DNA from: JAMWDF01 sp964645405
GTDB lineage: Bacteria; Ratteibacteria; UBA8468; B48-G9; DSTR01
Length of the DNA: 64,000 bases
Direction of reading: 5' to 3'
Assembly (NCBI GenBank): GCA_964645405.1
Contig: CAZYCA010000031.1
Span: 23,575-87,574, forward strand
How positions within the stretch are numbered: position 1 is the stretch's first letter; every line of letters starts with the position of its first letter. Position numbers and translations under genes: made by a program. Positions 1 to 8,273 of the stretch are shown here, one piece after another. The notes beneath the pieces were generated by a model. That model saw nothing but the letters and a program-made list of their open reading frames with translations. It was not told where the DNA came from and made no database searches.

Positions 1-1
1 G

Positions 2-310
2 GCAACTGTTACGGAAAGAACAAGAGAAATTGGTATCAGGAGAGCTCTGGGTGCCAGGCGCCGGGACATCATGGAACAGTTTGTGACTGAGGCTGTTATC
101 CTTTCTTCCTCAGGGGGACTTATCGGTGTATTTCTTGGTGTTATTATTCCTAAGGTAGTCACCAGGCTGGCTGGCATGACAACCCTGGTTACGTTCTGGT
201 CGGTTCTCATCTCCTTCAGTATTTCAGTAGGTGTGGGAATGATTTTTGGGATTTACCCTGCCAGACAGGCGGCAAGTCTTGACCCAATCCAGGCACTCAG
301 GTATGAATAA
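2..310 (+). CDS. MacB/FtsX-family ABC transporter permease, C-terminal fragment
   Basis: The reading frame is open from the left edge and ends with TAA at 308-310, so only the last 102 residues are visible. The fragment opens with a TVTERTREIGIRRALGA segment, the conserved cytoplasmic loop of the FtsX/MacB permease domain, then has two hydrophobic membrane segments (about residues 30-55 and 65-90) and ends in PARQAASLDPIQALRYE, the typical C-terminus of MacB-like permeases. The family exports macrolides, lipoproteins or peptides with an ATPase partner. The ATPase and periplasmic domain lie outside the window, so the substrate cannot be judged. It converges with the CvpA-like gene, with 9 bases between the stops. 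Confidence 0.88.
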   Translation, partial: ATVTERTREIGIRRALGARRRDIMEQFVTEAVILSSSGGLIGVFLGVIIPKVVTRLAGMTTLVTFWSVLISFSISVGVGMIFGIYPARQAASLDPIQALRYE

Positions 311-319
311 CCTGGAGTT

Positions 320-1189
320 CTATCTATAAGCTTGAGGTGCCTGCCACTCCCACATTTCCAGAGATTTACCACAGACAGGACAACTTTTCCCGGGGGATAC
401 CCATTCGTGGTTAGGCCAGCTCCCGCAATCAAACCTCTGTCCTTTTTTAGCCAGCTCTACCGGACAGCTACCGTAAATAGCATGGAAGCCCTCGTAAGTC
501 TGGCATCCGTCTGAAGTACGACCACACTGCGAGCAGACAAACTTAGGTGTCAGCCTGGCTCCTTGAAGAACAAAGTAACCGGCAAAATGAACCTTCCCGC
601 CGCATTTTAAACAGGTAGCACCATCCAGTTTAACAAAGGAAATTCTGGTAAAACGCAGTCCCTTATGCTTGACTTCAAATTCTTCCGGATAAGAAGAAGG
701 AAGCGTAATCAGACGTGGCAGGACAATGTTGTGTCTTTCCATTTTTTCCAACACTGCGGGCAAAAAGGGTAAGACTTTTCCTGCAACCAGACTCCGGGAA
801 ATTTCAGTAGCCGCCTGAGAAGAAGTACTCATTAAAATAAGGATGCCGCTAGAAAGAATAAATCCTTCCAGAATACCCAGCCCTGCTCCAGCCAGCCTGT
901 CAAGAAAATGCTTCCACTCTACGCGCCTGCGTAACATTTCAAAAAGAGTGATGGCTGTAAAGGTCAGTACGAACACGGATAAAACAAAACATATGATCTC
1001 CACCGCGATACCGGTAATGTTGAAATGCCGGAAAAGTCTTACCGGTGCCAGGTAAACAAAAGAACCCAGAGCAAGCCCCAAAAAAATACTGATTAAATCT
1101 ATTAAGGTACCCAGAAATCCTCTTACCAGGCCCATCAATATACCGGCAGTGAGCATCAACCCCGCTACAAAGTCAATCCCGCCAAACAT
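320..1189 (-). CDS. CvpA-family membrane protein with C-terminal zinc-ribbon region
   Basis: This 289-residue protein begins with a CvpA-like domain (about residues 1-150) with four predicted membrane helices and glycine-rich GLVRGFLGTLIDL-type helices. CvpA proteins are linked to colicin V production and envelope homeostasis, with no settled biochemical role. The C-terminal third is unusual: it holds CLKC (about residue 194), CSQC (about 218), further single cysteines and CPVC (about 270), spaced like two or three zinc ribbons. It follows the small exported protein by 5 bases and probably shares its transcript. The CvpA assignment is by fold pattern; the zinc role is inferred from cysteine spacing. 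Confidence 0.75.
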   Translation of the reverse strand: MFGGIDFVAGLMLTAGILMGLVRGFLGTLIDLISIFLGLALGSFVYLAPVRLFRHFNITGIAVEIICFVLSVFVLTFTAITLFEMLRRRVEWKHFLDRLAGAGLGILEGFILSSGILILMSTSSQAATEISRSLVAGKVLPFLPAVLEKMERHNIVLPRLITLPSSYPEEFEVKHKGLRFTRISFVKLDGATCLKCGGKVHFAGYFVLQGARLTPKFVCSQCGRTSDGCQTYEGFHAIYGSCPVELAKKGQRFDCGSWPNHEWVSPGKSCPVCGKSLEMWEWQAPQAYR

Positions 1190-1194
1190 AGTGG

Positions 1195-1509
1195 TTAATC
1201 CGAATCACCCGGCGAAAAGCGCCATTTCCGGGATGGGTGTGGATTAATCTCCGTTAACTTTTTCCTCAGCCGGATGTACTCGTCGTTTGCCTGAAGTTTT
1301 TCTCTCAGACACTGGCGAAACTGCTGCCGCAATGCCTTGAGCCGGTCATCACTTTCAACTGTTTGCTCCTCAATCTGTCTGAGCCTGGTTATGAGTTCTA
1401 TTGCCTGGCGATGTTTTTCCACTACCTCCGGGGAAGGTTTTGTCTGAGCCATAGCGGAAAGTTGACCCAGCAATATTGCCAGTCCCACTGTTACCACAAT
1501 GCTTTTCAT
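1195..1509 (-). CDS. small exported coiled-coil protein, unknown function
   Basis: The 104-residue product starts with a signal peptide (MKS, hydrophobic stretch VVTVGLAILLGQLSAM, likely cut after AMA-Q). The mature part is charged and helical, with heptad-like leucines between residues 38 and 90, and ends in a proline/aspartate-rich tail. I do not recognise a family. It is the first gene of a two-gene minus-strand unit with the CvpA-like gene, divergent from eno. The periplasmic location is inferred from the signal peptide only. Confidence 0.6.
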   Translation of the reverse strand: MKSIVVTVGLAILLGQLSAMAQTKPSPEVVEKHRQAIELITRLRQIEEQTVESDDRLKALRQQFRQCLREKLQANDEYIRLRKKLTEINPHPSRKWRFSPGDSD

Positions 1510-1587
1510 CTAAATTTTTCCCGGGTATAAAGATTTTAACACTTTACTGGAAGTATTATAACCCTTTTGCCAGGTCAGGGCTACATT

Positions 1588-1616
1588 TTGACACTTCCTG
1601 CTATTTATCTTATACT
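1588..1616 (+). promoter_or_regulatory. sigma-70 promoter of eno operon
   Basis: A perfect -35 box TTGACA at 1588-1593 and -10 box TATACT at 1611-1616 are 17 bases apart, predicting a start near 1623 and a 39-base leader before the eno ATG. AAGGAG at 1651-1656 is the ribosome-binding site. Confidence 0.85.
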
Positions 1617-1661
1617 CTTTCCAGCGGAGAAAGACCAAAATTTTCTATCAAAGGAGCAGAA

Positions 1662-2939
1662 ATGAAGATTGAAAAAATCACCGCCCGTCAGATTCTTGAT
1701 TCCCGCGGCAACCCCACTGTGGAAGTTGATGTACTTCTGGAAAATGGCATCCTGGGCAGAGCAGCTGTGCCCTCAGGTGCGTCCACTGGAGAAAGGGAGG
1801 CACTGGAGTTACGAGATGGAGGAAAGGAGTTTCTGGGAAAGGGTGTGAGTAAGGCATTAGCCAATGTGGAAAATGTGATAGGACCAAAACTGAAAGGCCA
1901 GGTTGTTTTTCGTCAGCGAGAAATTGACCGGTTGATGATAGAACTGGACGGTACGGAGAATAAGTCTACCCTGGGTGCGAATGCAATTTTAGGAGTAAGC
2001 CTGGCATGTGCGCGGGCAGCAGCTGCTGCTTTAAGACTTCCCCTTTATCAATACCTGGGTGGCAAACTGGGACATTTACTGCCTGTTCCCTTATGCAATG
2101 TAATTAACGGTGGTATGCATGCTGACAATAACCTGGACATTCAGGAATTTATGATTGCACCGATAGGAGCAAAAAGTTTCCACCAGGCTTACCAGATGGT
2201 GGCAGAAGTGTTTCAGCATCTTAAAAAGATTCTGGACAAAAAAAATTTCACCACTTCAGTGGGTGATGAGGGAGGATTTGCACCAGAGCTGAAGGACAAT
2301 GAAGAAGCCCTGGTTTTGATAACAGAGGCTGTGGCTGCTGCCGGGTACAAACCCGGGAAAGAGATTTATCTGGCTATTGACACTGCTGCTTCTTCACTAT
2401 ACAAAAAGGGGAGGTACCAGTTTGAAGGGAAAGAGCAAGATGCAAACTTCCTGATAGACTATTACGAGCGCATTGTTACAAATTACCCTGTGTTTTCCAT
2501 TGAAGACGGACTGGCAGAACAGGACTGGGACGGCTGGGAAAAACTGACAGTGCGGCTGGGTAAAAAGGTACAGCTGATAGGTGATGACATTTTTGTCACC
2601 AATCCGTCTATCCTTGTGCAGGGTATCCAGCGGGGTGTTGCCAATGCTATTTTAGTTAAAGTAAACCAGATTGGTTCCCTGAGTGAAACTCTTGATACTG
2701 TGGAACTGGCACAAAGGTCCGGCTATAAGGTAGTTATCTCGCACCGGAGTGGCGAAACAGAAGATAGCTTTATTGCGGACTTAGCTGTTGCCACAAGAGC
2801 CGGCCAGATTAAATCAGGATCCCTCAGCCGTTCAGAACGTCTCTGTAAGTATAATCAACTGCTCAGGATTGAAGAAGAGCTGGGATTATCTGCTGAGTAC
2901 GCAGGCTGTTATTTAGCAGAACAGATTAAGAGGAAATGA
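1662..2939 (+). CDS. eno: enolase (phosphopyruvate hydratase)
   Basis: Enolase converts 2-phosphoglycerate to phosphoenolpyruvate in glycolysis and also acts in the RNA degradosome of some bacteria. The 425-residue product has the normal length. Visible hallmarks are the N-terminal ARQILDSRGNPTVEVDV, the NGGMHADNN segment (about 148-156), GDEGGFAPEL (about 200), the metal-binding SIEDGLAEQDWDGW and GDDIFVTN, the catalytic lysine in LVKVNQIGSL (about 333), and the SHRSGETED signature. The ATG at 1662 was chosen because it follows AAGGAG by 5 bases and matches the family start, although the frame is open further upstream. It overlaps the ftsB-like gene by four bases (ATGA), suggesting coupling with ftsB and serS. 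Confidence 0.97.
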   Translation: MKIEKITARQILDSRGNPTVEVDVLLENGILGRAAVPSGASTGEREALELRDGGKEFLGKGVSKALANVENVIGPKLKGQVVFRQREIDRLMIELDGTENKSTLGANAILGVSLACARAAAAALRLPLYQYLGGKLGHLLPVPLCNVINGGMHADNNLDIQEFMIAPIGAKSFHQAYQMVAEVFQHLKKILDKKNFTTSVGDEGGFAPELKDNEEALVLITEAVAAAGYKPGKEIYLAIDTAASSLYKKGRYQFEGKEQDANFLIDYYERIVTNYPVFSIEDGLAEQDWDGWEKLTVRLGKKVQLIGDDIFVTNPSILVQGIQRGVANAILVKVNQIGSLSETLDTVELAQRSGYKVVISHRSGETEDSFIADLAVATRAGQIKSGSLSRSERLCKYNQLLRIEEELGLSAEYAGCYLAEQIKRK

Positions 2940-3232
2940 AAAAAAGGAAGAAGTATTTAGGATTTAAATACCTCGTTTTGTTCGGAATTTTTTTGATAGT
3001 TTCCAGTCCCCGTATTGGTAGCCTCATCCGTCATCGCCGGATACTGAACTTTTACCTTTCTGAAGTGAGAAGAATGGAAAAGGAAAACGAGAAGCTTAAG
3101 GATTACCTTGAGCATCTCAAAAATGACCCTTTCTATGTAGAGAAAATTCTGAGGGAGAAGTATAACTACATGCAACCTGGAGAAGTGGGAATTATTTTTG
3201 AAGAAGGAGAACAAAGCAATGTTCCCCATTAA
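2936..3232 (+). CDS. FtsB/DivIC-type septum formation initiator protein
   Basis: The 98-residue protein has a short basic N-terminus, one membrane helix (about residues 9-26), then a coiled coil (about 36-66) ending in DPFYVEKILREKYNYMQPGE. That last segment is the conserved signature of FtsB/DivIC proteins, which join FtsL and FtsQ in the divisome. An ftsB directly behind eno is a widespread bacterial arrangement and supports the call. Start and stop overlap neighbours on both sides (eno by 4 bases, serS by 14), so translation is probably coupled. FtsB versus DivIC cannot be decided from sequence alone. Confidence 0.85.
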   Translation: MKKRKKYLGFKYLVLFGIFLIVSSPRIGSLIRHRRILNFYLSEVRRMEKENEKLKDYLEHLKNDPFYVEKILREKYNYMQPGEVGIIFEEGEQSNVPH

Positions 3233-4484
3233 GTTTATTCGTGAAAATATGTTTGTTTTGCAACAGGCAGCCAGCGTAAAAAACGAAAAGGTTGACTGGA
3301 GCAGGTTTGAGGAGCTGGAGAGACAGCGCCGGGATTATCTAACAAAGCTGGAAGAGAAAAGACGAACTCAAAAACAACTGGGGGAAAGGGTTGCTGCCTG
3401 TAAAACTGCAGGTGGTGATTGTCAGGGTCTTCTGCAGCAGGCGAAGGTTCTTTCCGGGGAGATTACCCTGCTGGAAGAAAAACTCGGCACAGTGGAAGAA
3501 GAACTTACCAGTTTAGCGGCTCGTATACCAAACATTCCCCATCCCGGTGTTCCGGTAGGTCGGGATGCTTCAGCTAACCAGGTGGTACGTAGCTGGGGAA
3601 AAGTTTTTCCCAGAAATTTCTCTGTTTTACCTCACTGGGAAATCGGGGAAAAATTGCAGATACTGGATTTACCCCGGGGAGCCAAGGTAGCTGGTAGTTC
3701 CTTTCCTGCCTTCCGGGGACAGGGAGCAAGGCTGGTCCGGGCTCTCATTAACTTTATGGTTGACCTGCATACCAGAGCTGGCTTTCAGGAAGTCTGGGTC
3801 CCGGCTCTGGTAAACCGCGAAAGCATGTTCGGGACAGGCCAGCTACCAAAACTGGAAGAGGATATGTATCGCCTGAAAGATGATGACTTATTTCTAATAC
3901 CAACAGCTGAAGTTCCGGTGACTAATCTCCACCGCAACGAAATCATTCCCGAAGAACAATTACCTGTTTATTATGTCGCTTATACTCCCTGTTTTCGGAG
4001 AGAAGCAGGTGCTTATGGAAGAGATACCAGAGGGTTGATCAGGGTGCATCAGTTTGACAAGGTAGAACTGGTTAAGCTGGTGAAACCAGATTCTTCTTAT
4101 GAGGAGCTGGAAAGTTTGGTGGTAGAGGCGGAGAAGGTTCTTCAATCTCTGGAACTTCCCTACCGGGTAGTCCTTTTATGTACAGGAGAACTGAGTTTTG
4201 CTGCCAGCAAATGTTATGACATAGAGGTCTGGGCTCCAGGAATAGAGCGGTGGCTGGAGGTTTCTTCCTGTTCTAATTTTGAAGCCTTTCAGGCCAGAAG
4301 AGCCTGTATCAGATACCGCACCAGTAAAGGAACTCTGGATTATGTCCACACTCTGAATGGTTCAGGTATTGCGCTGCCCCGTACCCTAATCGCTCTTCTG
4401 GAACATCACCAGCAACCAGATGGTTCCATTGTCATTCCTGCAGCCCTGAGGCCTTATCTTGATGGTCAGGAGAAAATAGCATGA
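3219..4484 (+). CDS. serS: seryl-tRNA synthetase
   Basis: Class II synthetase charging tRNA-Ser. The 421-residue product starts MFPIKFIREN, as SerRS normally does, followed by the long N-terminal tRNA-binding coiled coil (about 30-105). The catalytic core shows motif 2 region YTPCFRREAGAYGRDTRGL, the ATP/serine-binding TAEVPVTN and motif 3 with LNGSGIALPRTLIALLE. The start at 3219 is favoured over an in-frame ATG 21 bases upstream because AAGGAG lies at 3204-3209 and the family begins here. It overlaps the ftsB-like gene by 14 bases. Confidence 0.97.
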   Translation: MFPIKFIRENMFVLQQAASVKNEKVDWSRFEELERQRRDYLTKLEEKRRTQKQLGERVAACKTAGGDCQGLLQQAKVLSGEITLLEEKLGTVEEELTSLAARIPNIPHPGVPVGRDASANQVVRSWGKVFPRNFSVLPHWEIGEKLQILDLPRGAKVAGSSFPAFRGQGARLVRALINFMVDLHTRAGFQEVWVPALVNRESMFGTGQLPKLEEDMYRLKDDDLFLIPTAEVPVTNLHRNEIIPEEQLPVYYVAYTPCFRREAGAYGRDTRGLIRVHQFDKVELVKLVKPDSSYEELESLVVEAEKVLQSLELPYRVVLLCTGELSFAASKCYDIEVWAPGIERWLEVSSCSNFEAFQARRACIRYRTSKGTLDYVHTLNGSGIALPRTLIALLEHHQQPDGSIVIPAALRPYLDGQEKIA

Positions 4485-4493
4485 GAGGGTGAA

Positions 4494-5420
4494 ATGTCCA
4501 GAAAAATTAGTATCGCTTCTATTTCCATGGCTTATGAGTTAAGAAAACCGCGCTGCCGGAAAGATAATTATCTTTACGTGGAAAAGTGTTTCCAGGAGAT
4601 GAAATCCATAAGACCGGATATAGTGGCGCTACCGGAAGTCTTTGCCCTGGTCGGTCTGGAAGGCGAGAAAAAAAGTCATCCGCAGGACTTAGAATTTTTG
4701 CGGCAGATGGCAAAAAAATACCGCACCTGGGTTATAGGTTCGCTTTACCGGAAGCTTAACAGTCACTATTATAACTCTGCACTGATTATCAACCGTGACG
4801 GACAGGTCCTGGCTACCTATGACAAGATTCACCCAACAGAGACAGAGATTAAGGAAGGGGTAATTCCAGGAGATTGCCTGCAGAAGCCGATAAAAACTTC
4901 CTGGGCAATGGTCGGAGTACAAATCTGTTTTGATGCTAACTGGCAGGAAGACTGGACCCGTCTGACAGAAGAAGGAGCAGAAATAATTTTTTTCCTTTCC
5001 GCTTTTCCGGGTGGTAGCCTTCTCACTTCCCTAGCTACCCTGAATCATGTTTTCATTGTTCCCTCAACCTGGAGTCTTGACTCTGGCATAATTGATAATA
5101 CGGGTCGTTTTCTGGTCAAGACTGACCGGTTCCAGTGGTGGGTCTGTGCTACCATTGACCTGGACAGAACCGTTTATCACTGGGACTATCAAGGTCATGT
5201 TCTCTCAGAGATTAGAAAGCAGTATGGAAGAAAAATCACAATTGAAACCTTTGGCCCGGAAGGCTGGTTCGTGCTGACACCGCAGTCTGAAGAAGTGGAA
5301 ATCAGTGAAGTGGAAAAACGTTTCTCTCTGGTTCGTTATAGGAAATACATCCAGCGGGCTGAAGCCTGTCAGAATCTTGCCAGAAAAAAACACCGCAATG
5401 AAAAGCCAGGAAAAAAATAA
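4494..5420 (+). CDS. carbon-nitrogen hydrolase (nitrilase superfamily)
   Basis: Cytoplasmic amidase/nitrilase-fold enzyme that cleaves a non-peptide C-N bond; the substrate is not evident. The catalytic triad is visible: Glu48 in ALPEVFAL, Lys111 in YDKIHPTETE and Cys145 in GVQICFDANW. Length (308 residues) is usual, with a basic C-terminal tail after residue 285 that is not part of the fold. The ATG at 4494 follows GAGAGGGTG, 9 bases after serS. The tail overlaps the start of the following M20 amidohydrolase by 23 bases, so the two amide hydrolases are probably translated together and may act in the same salvage route (inference). Confidence 0.88.
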   Translation: MSRKISIASISMAYELRKPRCRKDNYLYVEKCFQEMKSIRPDIVALPEVFALVGLEGEKKSHPQDLEFLRQMAKKYRTWVIGSLYRKLNSHYYNSALIINRDGQVLATYDKIHPTETEIKEGVIPGDCLQKPIKTSWAMVGVQICFDANWQEDWTRLTEEGAEIIFFLSAFPGGSLLTSLATLNHVFIVPSTWSLDSGIIDNTGRFLVKTDRFQWWVCATIDLDRTVYHWDYQGHVLSEIRKQYGRKITIETFGPEGWFVLTPQSEEVEISEVEKRFSLVRYRKYIQRAEACQNLARKKHRNEKPGKK

Positions 5421-6600
5421 GGTTTTTGACGAAATCAGAAAAAAAGTTCAACAGCTGACTCCTGATGTTATTAAGTGGCGTCGCTGGTTTCATCAGCACC
5501 CGGAACTTGCTTTTGAGGAAAAGCTCACTTCTCAAAGAATTCAGCAGATTTTAAAGGAAAAAAATATTCCCTTCCATTTATGCGGGAAAACAGGACTGGT
5601 AGCCTATCTTCGAGGTGACAAACCAGGTGCCTGTTTAGGATTACGCGCGGACATGGATGCGTTACCAATTTCTGAAGAAACAAACCTTCCTTTTGCCTCC
5701 GTTTATCCTGGCAGGATGCATGCCTGCGGTCATGATGCACATATGGCTACTGCTTTAGGTGTGGTGGCTGTTTTAGTTCATTACCGCAAATTTTTACCTG
5801 GCACCATTAAATTCATCTTTCAGCCAGCCGAGGAGAAACCACCTGGTGGAGCCAGAGAAATTCTTACTTCCGGGCTCATAGACGAGATAAAGGGTCTGAT
5901 AGGTTTCCACTATTTTTCTAATTTACCAAAAGGGAAATACTGGATAGGTGAAGGAAGTATCCTGGCTGCCACTGACCAGTTCTCCATCAGAGTTTCCGGG
6001 CGTGGAGGCCATGCTTCTGCCCCTCACTTAACTTCTGACCCTATTGTTGCCGCCAGTTTCATTATCAATCAAACTCAGACGATAGTGAGCCGCCGCGTTG
6101 ACCCGTTGCAGAGTGCGGTTGTTTCTTTTGGCAGTATCCATGGCGGTGATGCCTTCAATATTATTCCCTCCTCAGTACATCTCCAAGGAACCGTAAGGAC
6201 ACTGGAAGAAGAAACGAGAAAACTGGTGGTCACAGCCCTAAGAAAAATATGTCGTAGTGTACAGTGTTTTGACTGTCGGGCGAAACTTGATTTTCAAAGC
6301 TATTGTCCGGCAACAAAGAATGATGTAGTTCTGGCAAAGAAGGTAAAACTTCTTTCTGAAAAAATTCTCAAGAAAAATGCTCTGGTTCAGTATCATCCCC
6401 TAATGGGCGGTGAAGATTTTGCTTTTTACAGCCAGAAGATTCCTTCCTGCTATGTTTTTGCTGGTATTGGGCGGCATTGCGGTAACAACCACAGCAGTAC
6501 CTTTAATCTGGATGAATCTGTGCTGCCTGGTACAACCTGCTACCTGTCCTGTCTTCTCTGGCAACTGGCCATGGAAACATCACAAATGGGCTCGCGTTAA
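5398..6600 (+). CDS. M20-family amidohydrolase (N-acyl amino acid / hippurate hydrolase type)
   Basis: Zinc-dependent deacylase of the M20D group, which hydrolyses N-acyl amino acids such as N-acetyl-diaminopimelate or hippurate. The 400-residue product has the family motifs in order: WFHQHPELAFEE near the N-terminus, GLRADMDALPI, MHACGHDAHMA (metal ligands), FQPAEEKPPGGA, the dimerisation-domain SGRGGHASAPH and the C-terminal GGEDFAFYSQ. The start at 5398 is chosen because the upstream part of the frame lies in the nitrilase gene and does not match the family. Since dapL rather than an acetylated lysine route is present elsewhere, a role as acetyl-diaminopimelate deacetylase is not favoured. 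Last gene of the eno cluster. Confidence 0.9.
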   Translation: MKSQEKNKVFDEIRKKVQQLTPDVIKWRRWFHQHPELAFEEKLTSQRIQQILKEKNIPFHLCGKTGLVAYLRGDKPGACLGLRADMDALPISEETNLPFASVYPGRMHACGHDAHMATALGVVAVLVHYRKFLPGTIKFIFQPAEEKPPGGAREILTSGLIDEIKGLIGFHYFSNLPKGKYWIGEGSILAATDQFSIRVSGRGGHASAPHLTSDPIVAASFIINQTQTIVSRRVDPLQSAVVSFGSIHGGDAFNIIPSSVHLQGTVRTLEEETRKLVVTALRKICRSVQCFDCRAKLDFQSYCPATKNDVVLAKKVKLLSEKILKKNALVQYHPLMGGEDFAFYSQKIPSCYVFAGIGRHCGNNHSSTFNLDESVLPGTTCYLSCLLWQLAMETSQMGSR

Positions 6601-6673
6601 TGTAAAGCTTCTGCCAGCTACAGGAATCTACCCTTTGCCAATGAAAAGCTAAAAGCTATTTGAAAAGTTGAAG

Positions 6674-6749
6674 TCGGGGGGGAGGGATTTGAACCCTCGG
6701 CCTCATGGTCCCGAACCATGCGCGCTTAACCAGGCTGCGCTACCCCCCG
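6674..6749 (-). tRNA. tRNA-Pro (anticodon CGG)
   Basis: A full cloverleaf reads on the minus strand: acceptor CGGGGGG/CCCCCCG, D arm GCGC/GCGC, anticodon stem CATGG/CCATG with loop TTCGGGA, T arm GAGGG-TTCAAAT-CCCTC and discriminator A. The loop gives anticodon CGG, decoding proline CCG. The 3' CCA is not encoded (ACTT follows). It lies 12 bases downstream of tRNA-Arg and is probably processed from the same transcript. Confidence 0.95.
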
Positions 6750-6761
6750 CCAAAAGACAGG

Positions 6762-6835
6762 TGCGCCCAGCCTGACTTGAACAGGCAAGCTTCGGGTCCG
6801 CAACCCGACGTTCTATCCAGTTGAACTATGGGCGC
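6762..6835 (-). tRNA. tRNA-Arg (anticodon GCG)
   Basis: The cloverleaf has acceptor GCGCCCA/TGGGCGC, D stem GTTC/GAAC, anticodon stem TCGGG/CCCGA with loop TTGCGGA and T arm GCCTG-TTCAAGT-CAGGC. The anticodon is GCG, reading arginine CGC and CGU; bacteria usually use ACG (inosine-modified) instead. CCA is not encoded. The last 23 bases of the fumarase beta gene, including its stop codon, lie inside the 5' part of this tRNA on the same strand. Confidence 0.93.
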
Positions 6836-7400
6836 CTTTTCTATTATACTCTTTTTCCCTTTCCTCGTAGAAGTCCCTGCCAGCAGAATTAATCGCTACT
6901 ACTGCTGGAAATCTGCGTACCTTCAGCCGATAGACAGCTTCAGGGCCAAGGTCAGGATAAGCTATCAGAACACAGTCCGTGACAAACCTGTGCAGAAAAG
7001 CACCGCACCCACCATAGGTTACCAGATAAAGGGCTTGATATTTCCGGCAGGCCCGGGCAATAGCCGGGGCACGTCTCCCTTTACCCATAGTGGCCCTGAG
7101 TCCATTAGCCAGGAGTTCCACAGTCATGGTGTCCATCCGGCTGCTGGTAGTGGGACCGCAGGAACCTATGACCATCCCGGGTGGACTGGGTGATGGTCCC
7201 ATATAGAAAATTAGAGCGTTTTTCAAGGGAAAGGGAAGTGGTTTTCCCTGATGAATGGTTTCTATCATTCTTTTATGAGCGGTATCTCTGGCAACATAAA
7301 TCTCTCCGTTGATTTCCACCTGGTCCCCGACTTGCAAAGCAGTAAACTGCTCTGGGCCAGAAGGGAAGTTAAGAATGTAGCAATTTTTTTTCTTCCCCAT
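6813..7400 (-). CDS. class I fumarate hydratase, beta subunit (C-terminal domain)
   Basis: Beta subunit of the two-subunit iron-sulfur fumarase/tartrate dehydratase family, supplying much of the substrate site for fumarate-malate interconversion. The 195-residue product shows VGDQVEINGEIYVARDTAHKR early, then GPSPSPPGMVIGSCGPTTSSRMD and GKGRRAPAIARACRKY, then YGGCGAF, all typical of FumB-type C-terminal domains. It lies 24 bases behind the alpha subunit. The C-terminal residues GAHSSTG and the TAG stop are encoded by the 5' strand of tRNA-Arg. L-tartrate dehydratase activity is an alternative that sequence inspection cannot exclude. Confidence 0.92.
   Translation of the reverse strand: MGKKKNCYILNFPSGPEQFTALQVGDQVEINGEIYVARDTAHKRMIETIHQGKPLPFPLKNALIFYMGPSPSPPGMVIGSCGPTTSSRMDTMTVELLANGLRATMGKGRRAPAIARACRKYQALYLVTYGGCGAFLHRFVTDCVLIAYPDLGPEAVYRLKVRRFPAVVAINSAGRDFYEEREKEYNRKGAHSSTG
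6843..6848 (-). promoter_or_regulatory. -10 box for tRNA-Arg/tRNA-Pro
   Basis: A perfect TATAAT on the minus strand ends 7 bases before the first base of tRNA-Arg, inside the last codons of the fumarase beta gene. No convincing -35 box is seen 16-19 bases upstream, so this is a candidate internal promoter rather than a certain one. Confidence 0.45.
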
Positions 7401-7424
7401 TGATTTTCCTTCAGCTCTAATCTT

Positions 7425-8273
7425 TTATAAGACCAGGTGTCCAACCCGGTGCGCCCAGCAGGAGAAAGATACTGCTACTGGCAGACCTGCCAGGTGTGTG
7501 GGAGCACTTTTAATATGTATCGCAAGTACGGTATGCCTCCCTCCAAAACCACCGGCACCGATACCTAACTGGTTAATTTTCCTTTTTAACCTCTGTTCTC
7601 TGGTGGAAAAAAATGACCGCGCCGGGGACACATTATCTATTTCCGCTAACGCTATCTTTGCCAGAAGGCATGCTTTTTCCGCAGTACCACCTATTCCTAT
7701 GCCCAGAAATAGAGGCGGACAGGAATTGATGGCAGATTTTTTGACACTCTGGATGACAAAATCTTCTATTCCTGACCAGCCTGCTGCTGGCGGCAACATT
7801 GCAAGAGAAGAAGCATTTTCTGAACCAAAGCCTTTAGCCATCACTGTTAACCTTAGCTGGTCCCCCGGGGTCAAAAAAAAGTGGACTACGGAAGGAGTAT
7901 TGTCCCCGGTATTGGCACGTGTTAACGGGTCTACTACGGAAGGACGAAGCCATCCGTCCCTGGTGGCCTTTCGTATCGCGTTTTGAATTGCTTCTTCCAG
8001 GTCTTCTGGACCATCAGAAATAAAATGAACCTTATCTCCACAGTGAAGAAAAATGATAAACAGCCCTGTGTCCTGGCAGATTGGTAGTTTTAACCTTTCT
8101 GCTGCTTCTAAGTTTCTTCTGATTGCCTCCAGGTAACTCCGTGCCAGGGGAACCTTTTCCTTACAACAGGCTTCCAGCAGGCTTTTTTTCACCCTGCCAG
8201 GCAGACGACGGTTAATTGCTACCGCCAGATTTGCGACCTGTGTTTCCACAAGTTTTAAAGATATTTTTCTCAT
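7425..8273 (-). CDS. class I fumarate hydratase, alpha subunit (N-terminal, Fe-S domain)
   Basis: Catalytic [4Fe-4S] subunit of class I fumarase or tartrate dehydratase. The three cluster cysteines are in LPICQDTG, NSCPPLFLG and FSCWAHR, and the conserved RANTGDNTP and KGFGSENAS segments are present, giving a normal length of 282 residues. The start at 8273 (MRKISLK) fits the family N-terminus; the open frame extends further upstream into recO but without similarity. The chosen start overlaps recO by 62 bases, longer than most overlaps here. It works with the beta subunit encoded immediately downstream, in the citric acid cycle or its reductive branch. Confidence 0.93.
   Translation of the reverse strand: MRKISLKLVETQVANLAVAINRRLPGRVKKSLLEACCKEKVPLARSYLEAIRRNLEAAERLKLPICQDTGLFIIFLHCGDKVHFISDGPEDLEEAIQNAIRKATRDGWLRPSVVDPLTRANTGDNTPSVVHFFLTPGDQLRLTVMAKGFGSENASSLAMLPPAAGWSGIEDFVIQSVKKSAINSCPPLFLGIGIGGTAEKACLLAKIALAEIDNVSPARSFFSTREQRLKRKINQLGIGAGGFGGRHTVLAIHIKSAPTHLAGLPVAVSFSCWAHRVGHLVL

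Noticed and set aside
1555..1560. Minus-strand TATAAT upstream of the small exported protein and CvpA gene
   Set aside because: The box is perfect and well placed, but no acceptable -35 hexamer or TGn extension was found at 16-18 bases, so it was not listed as a promoter.
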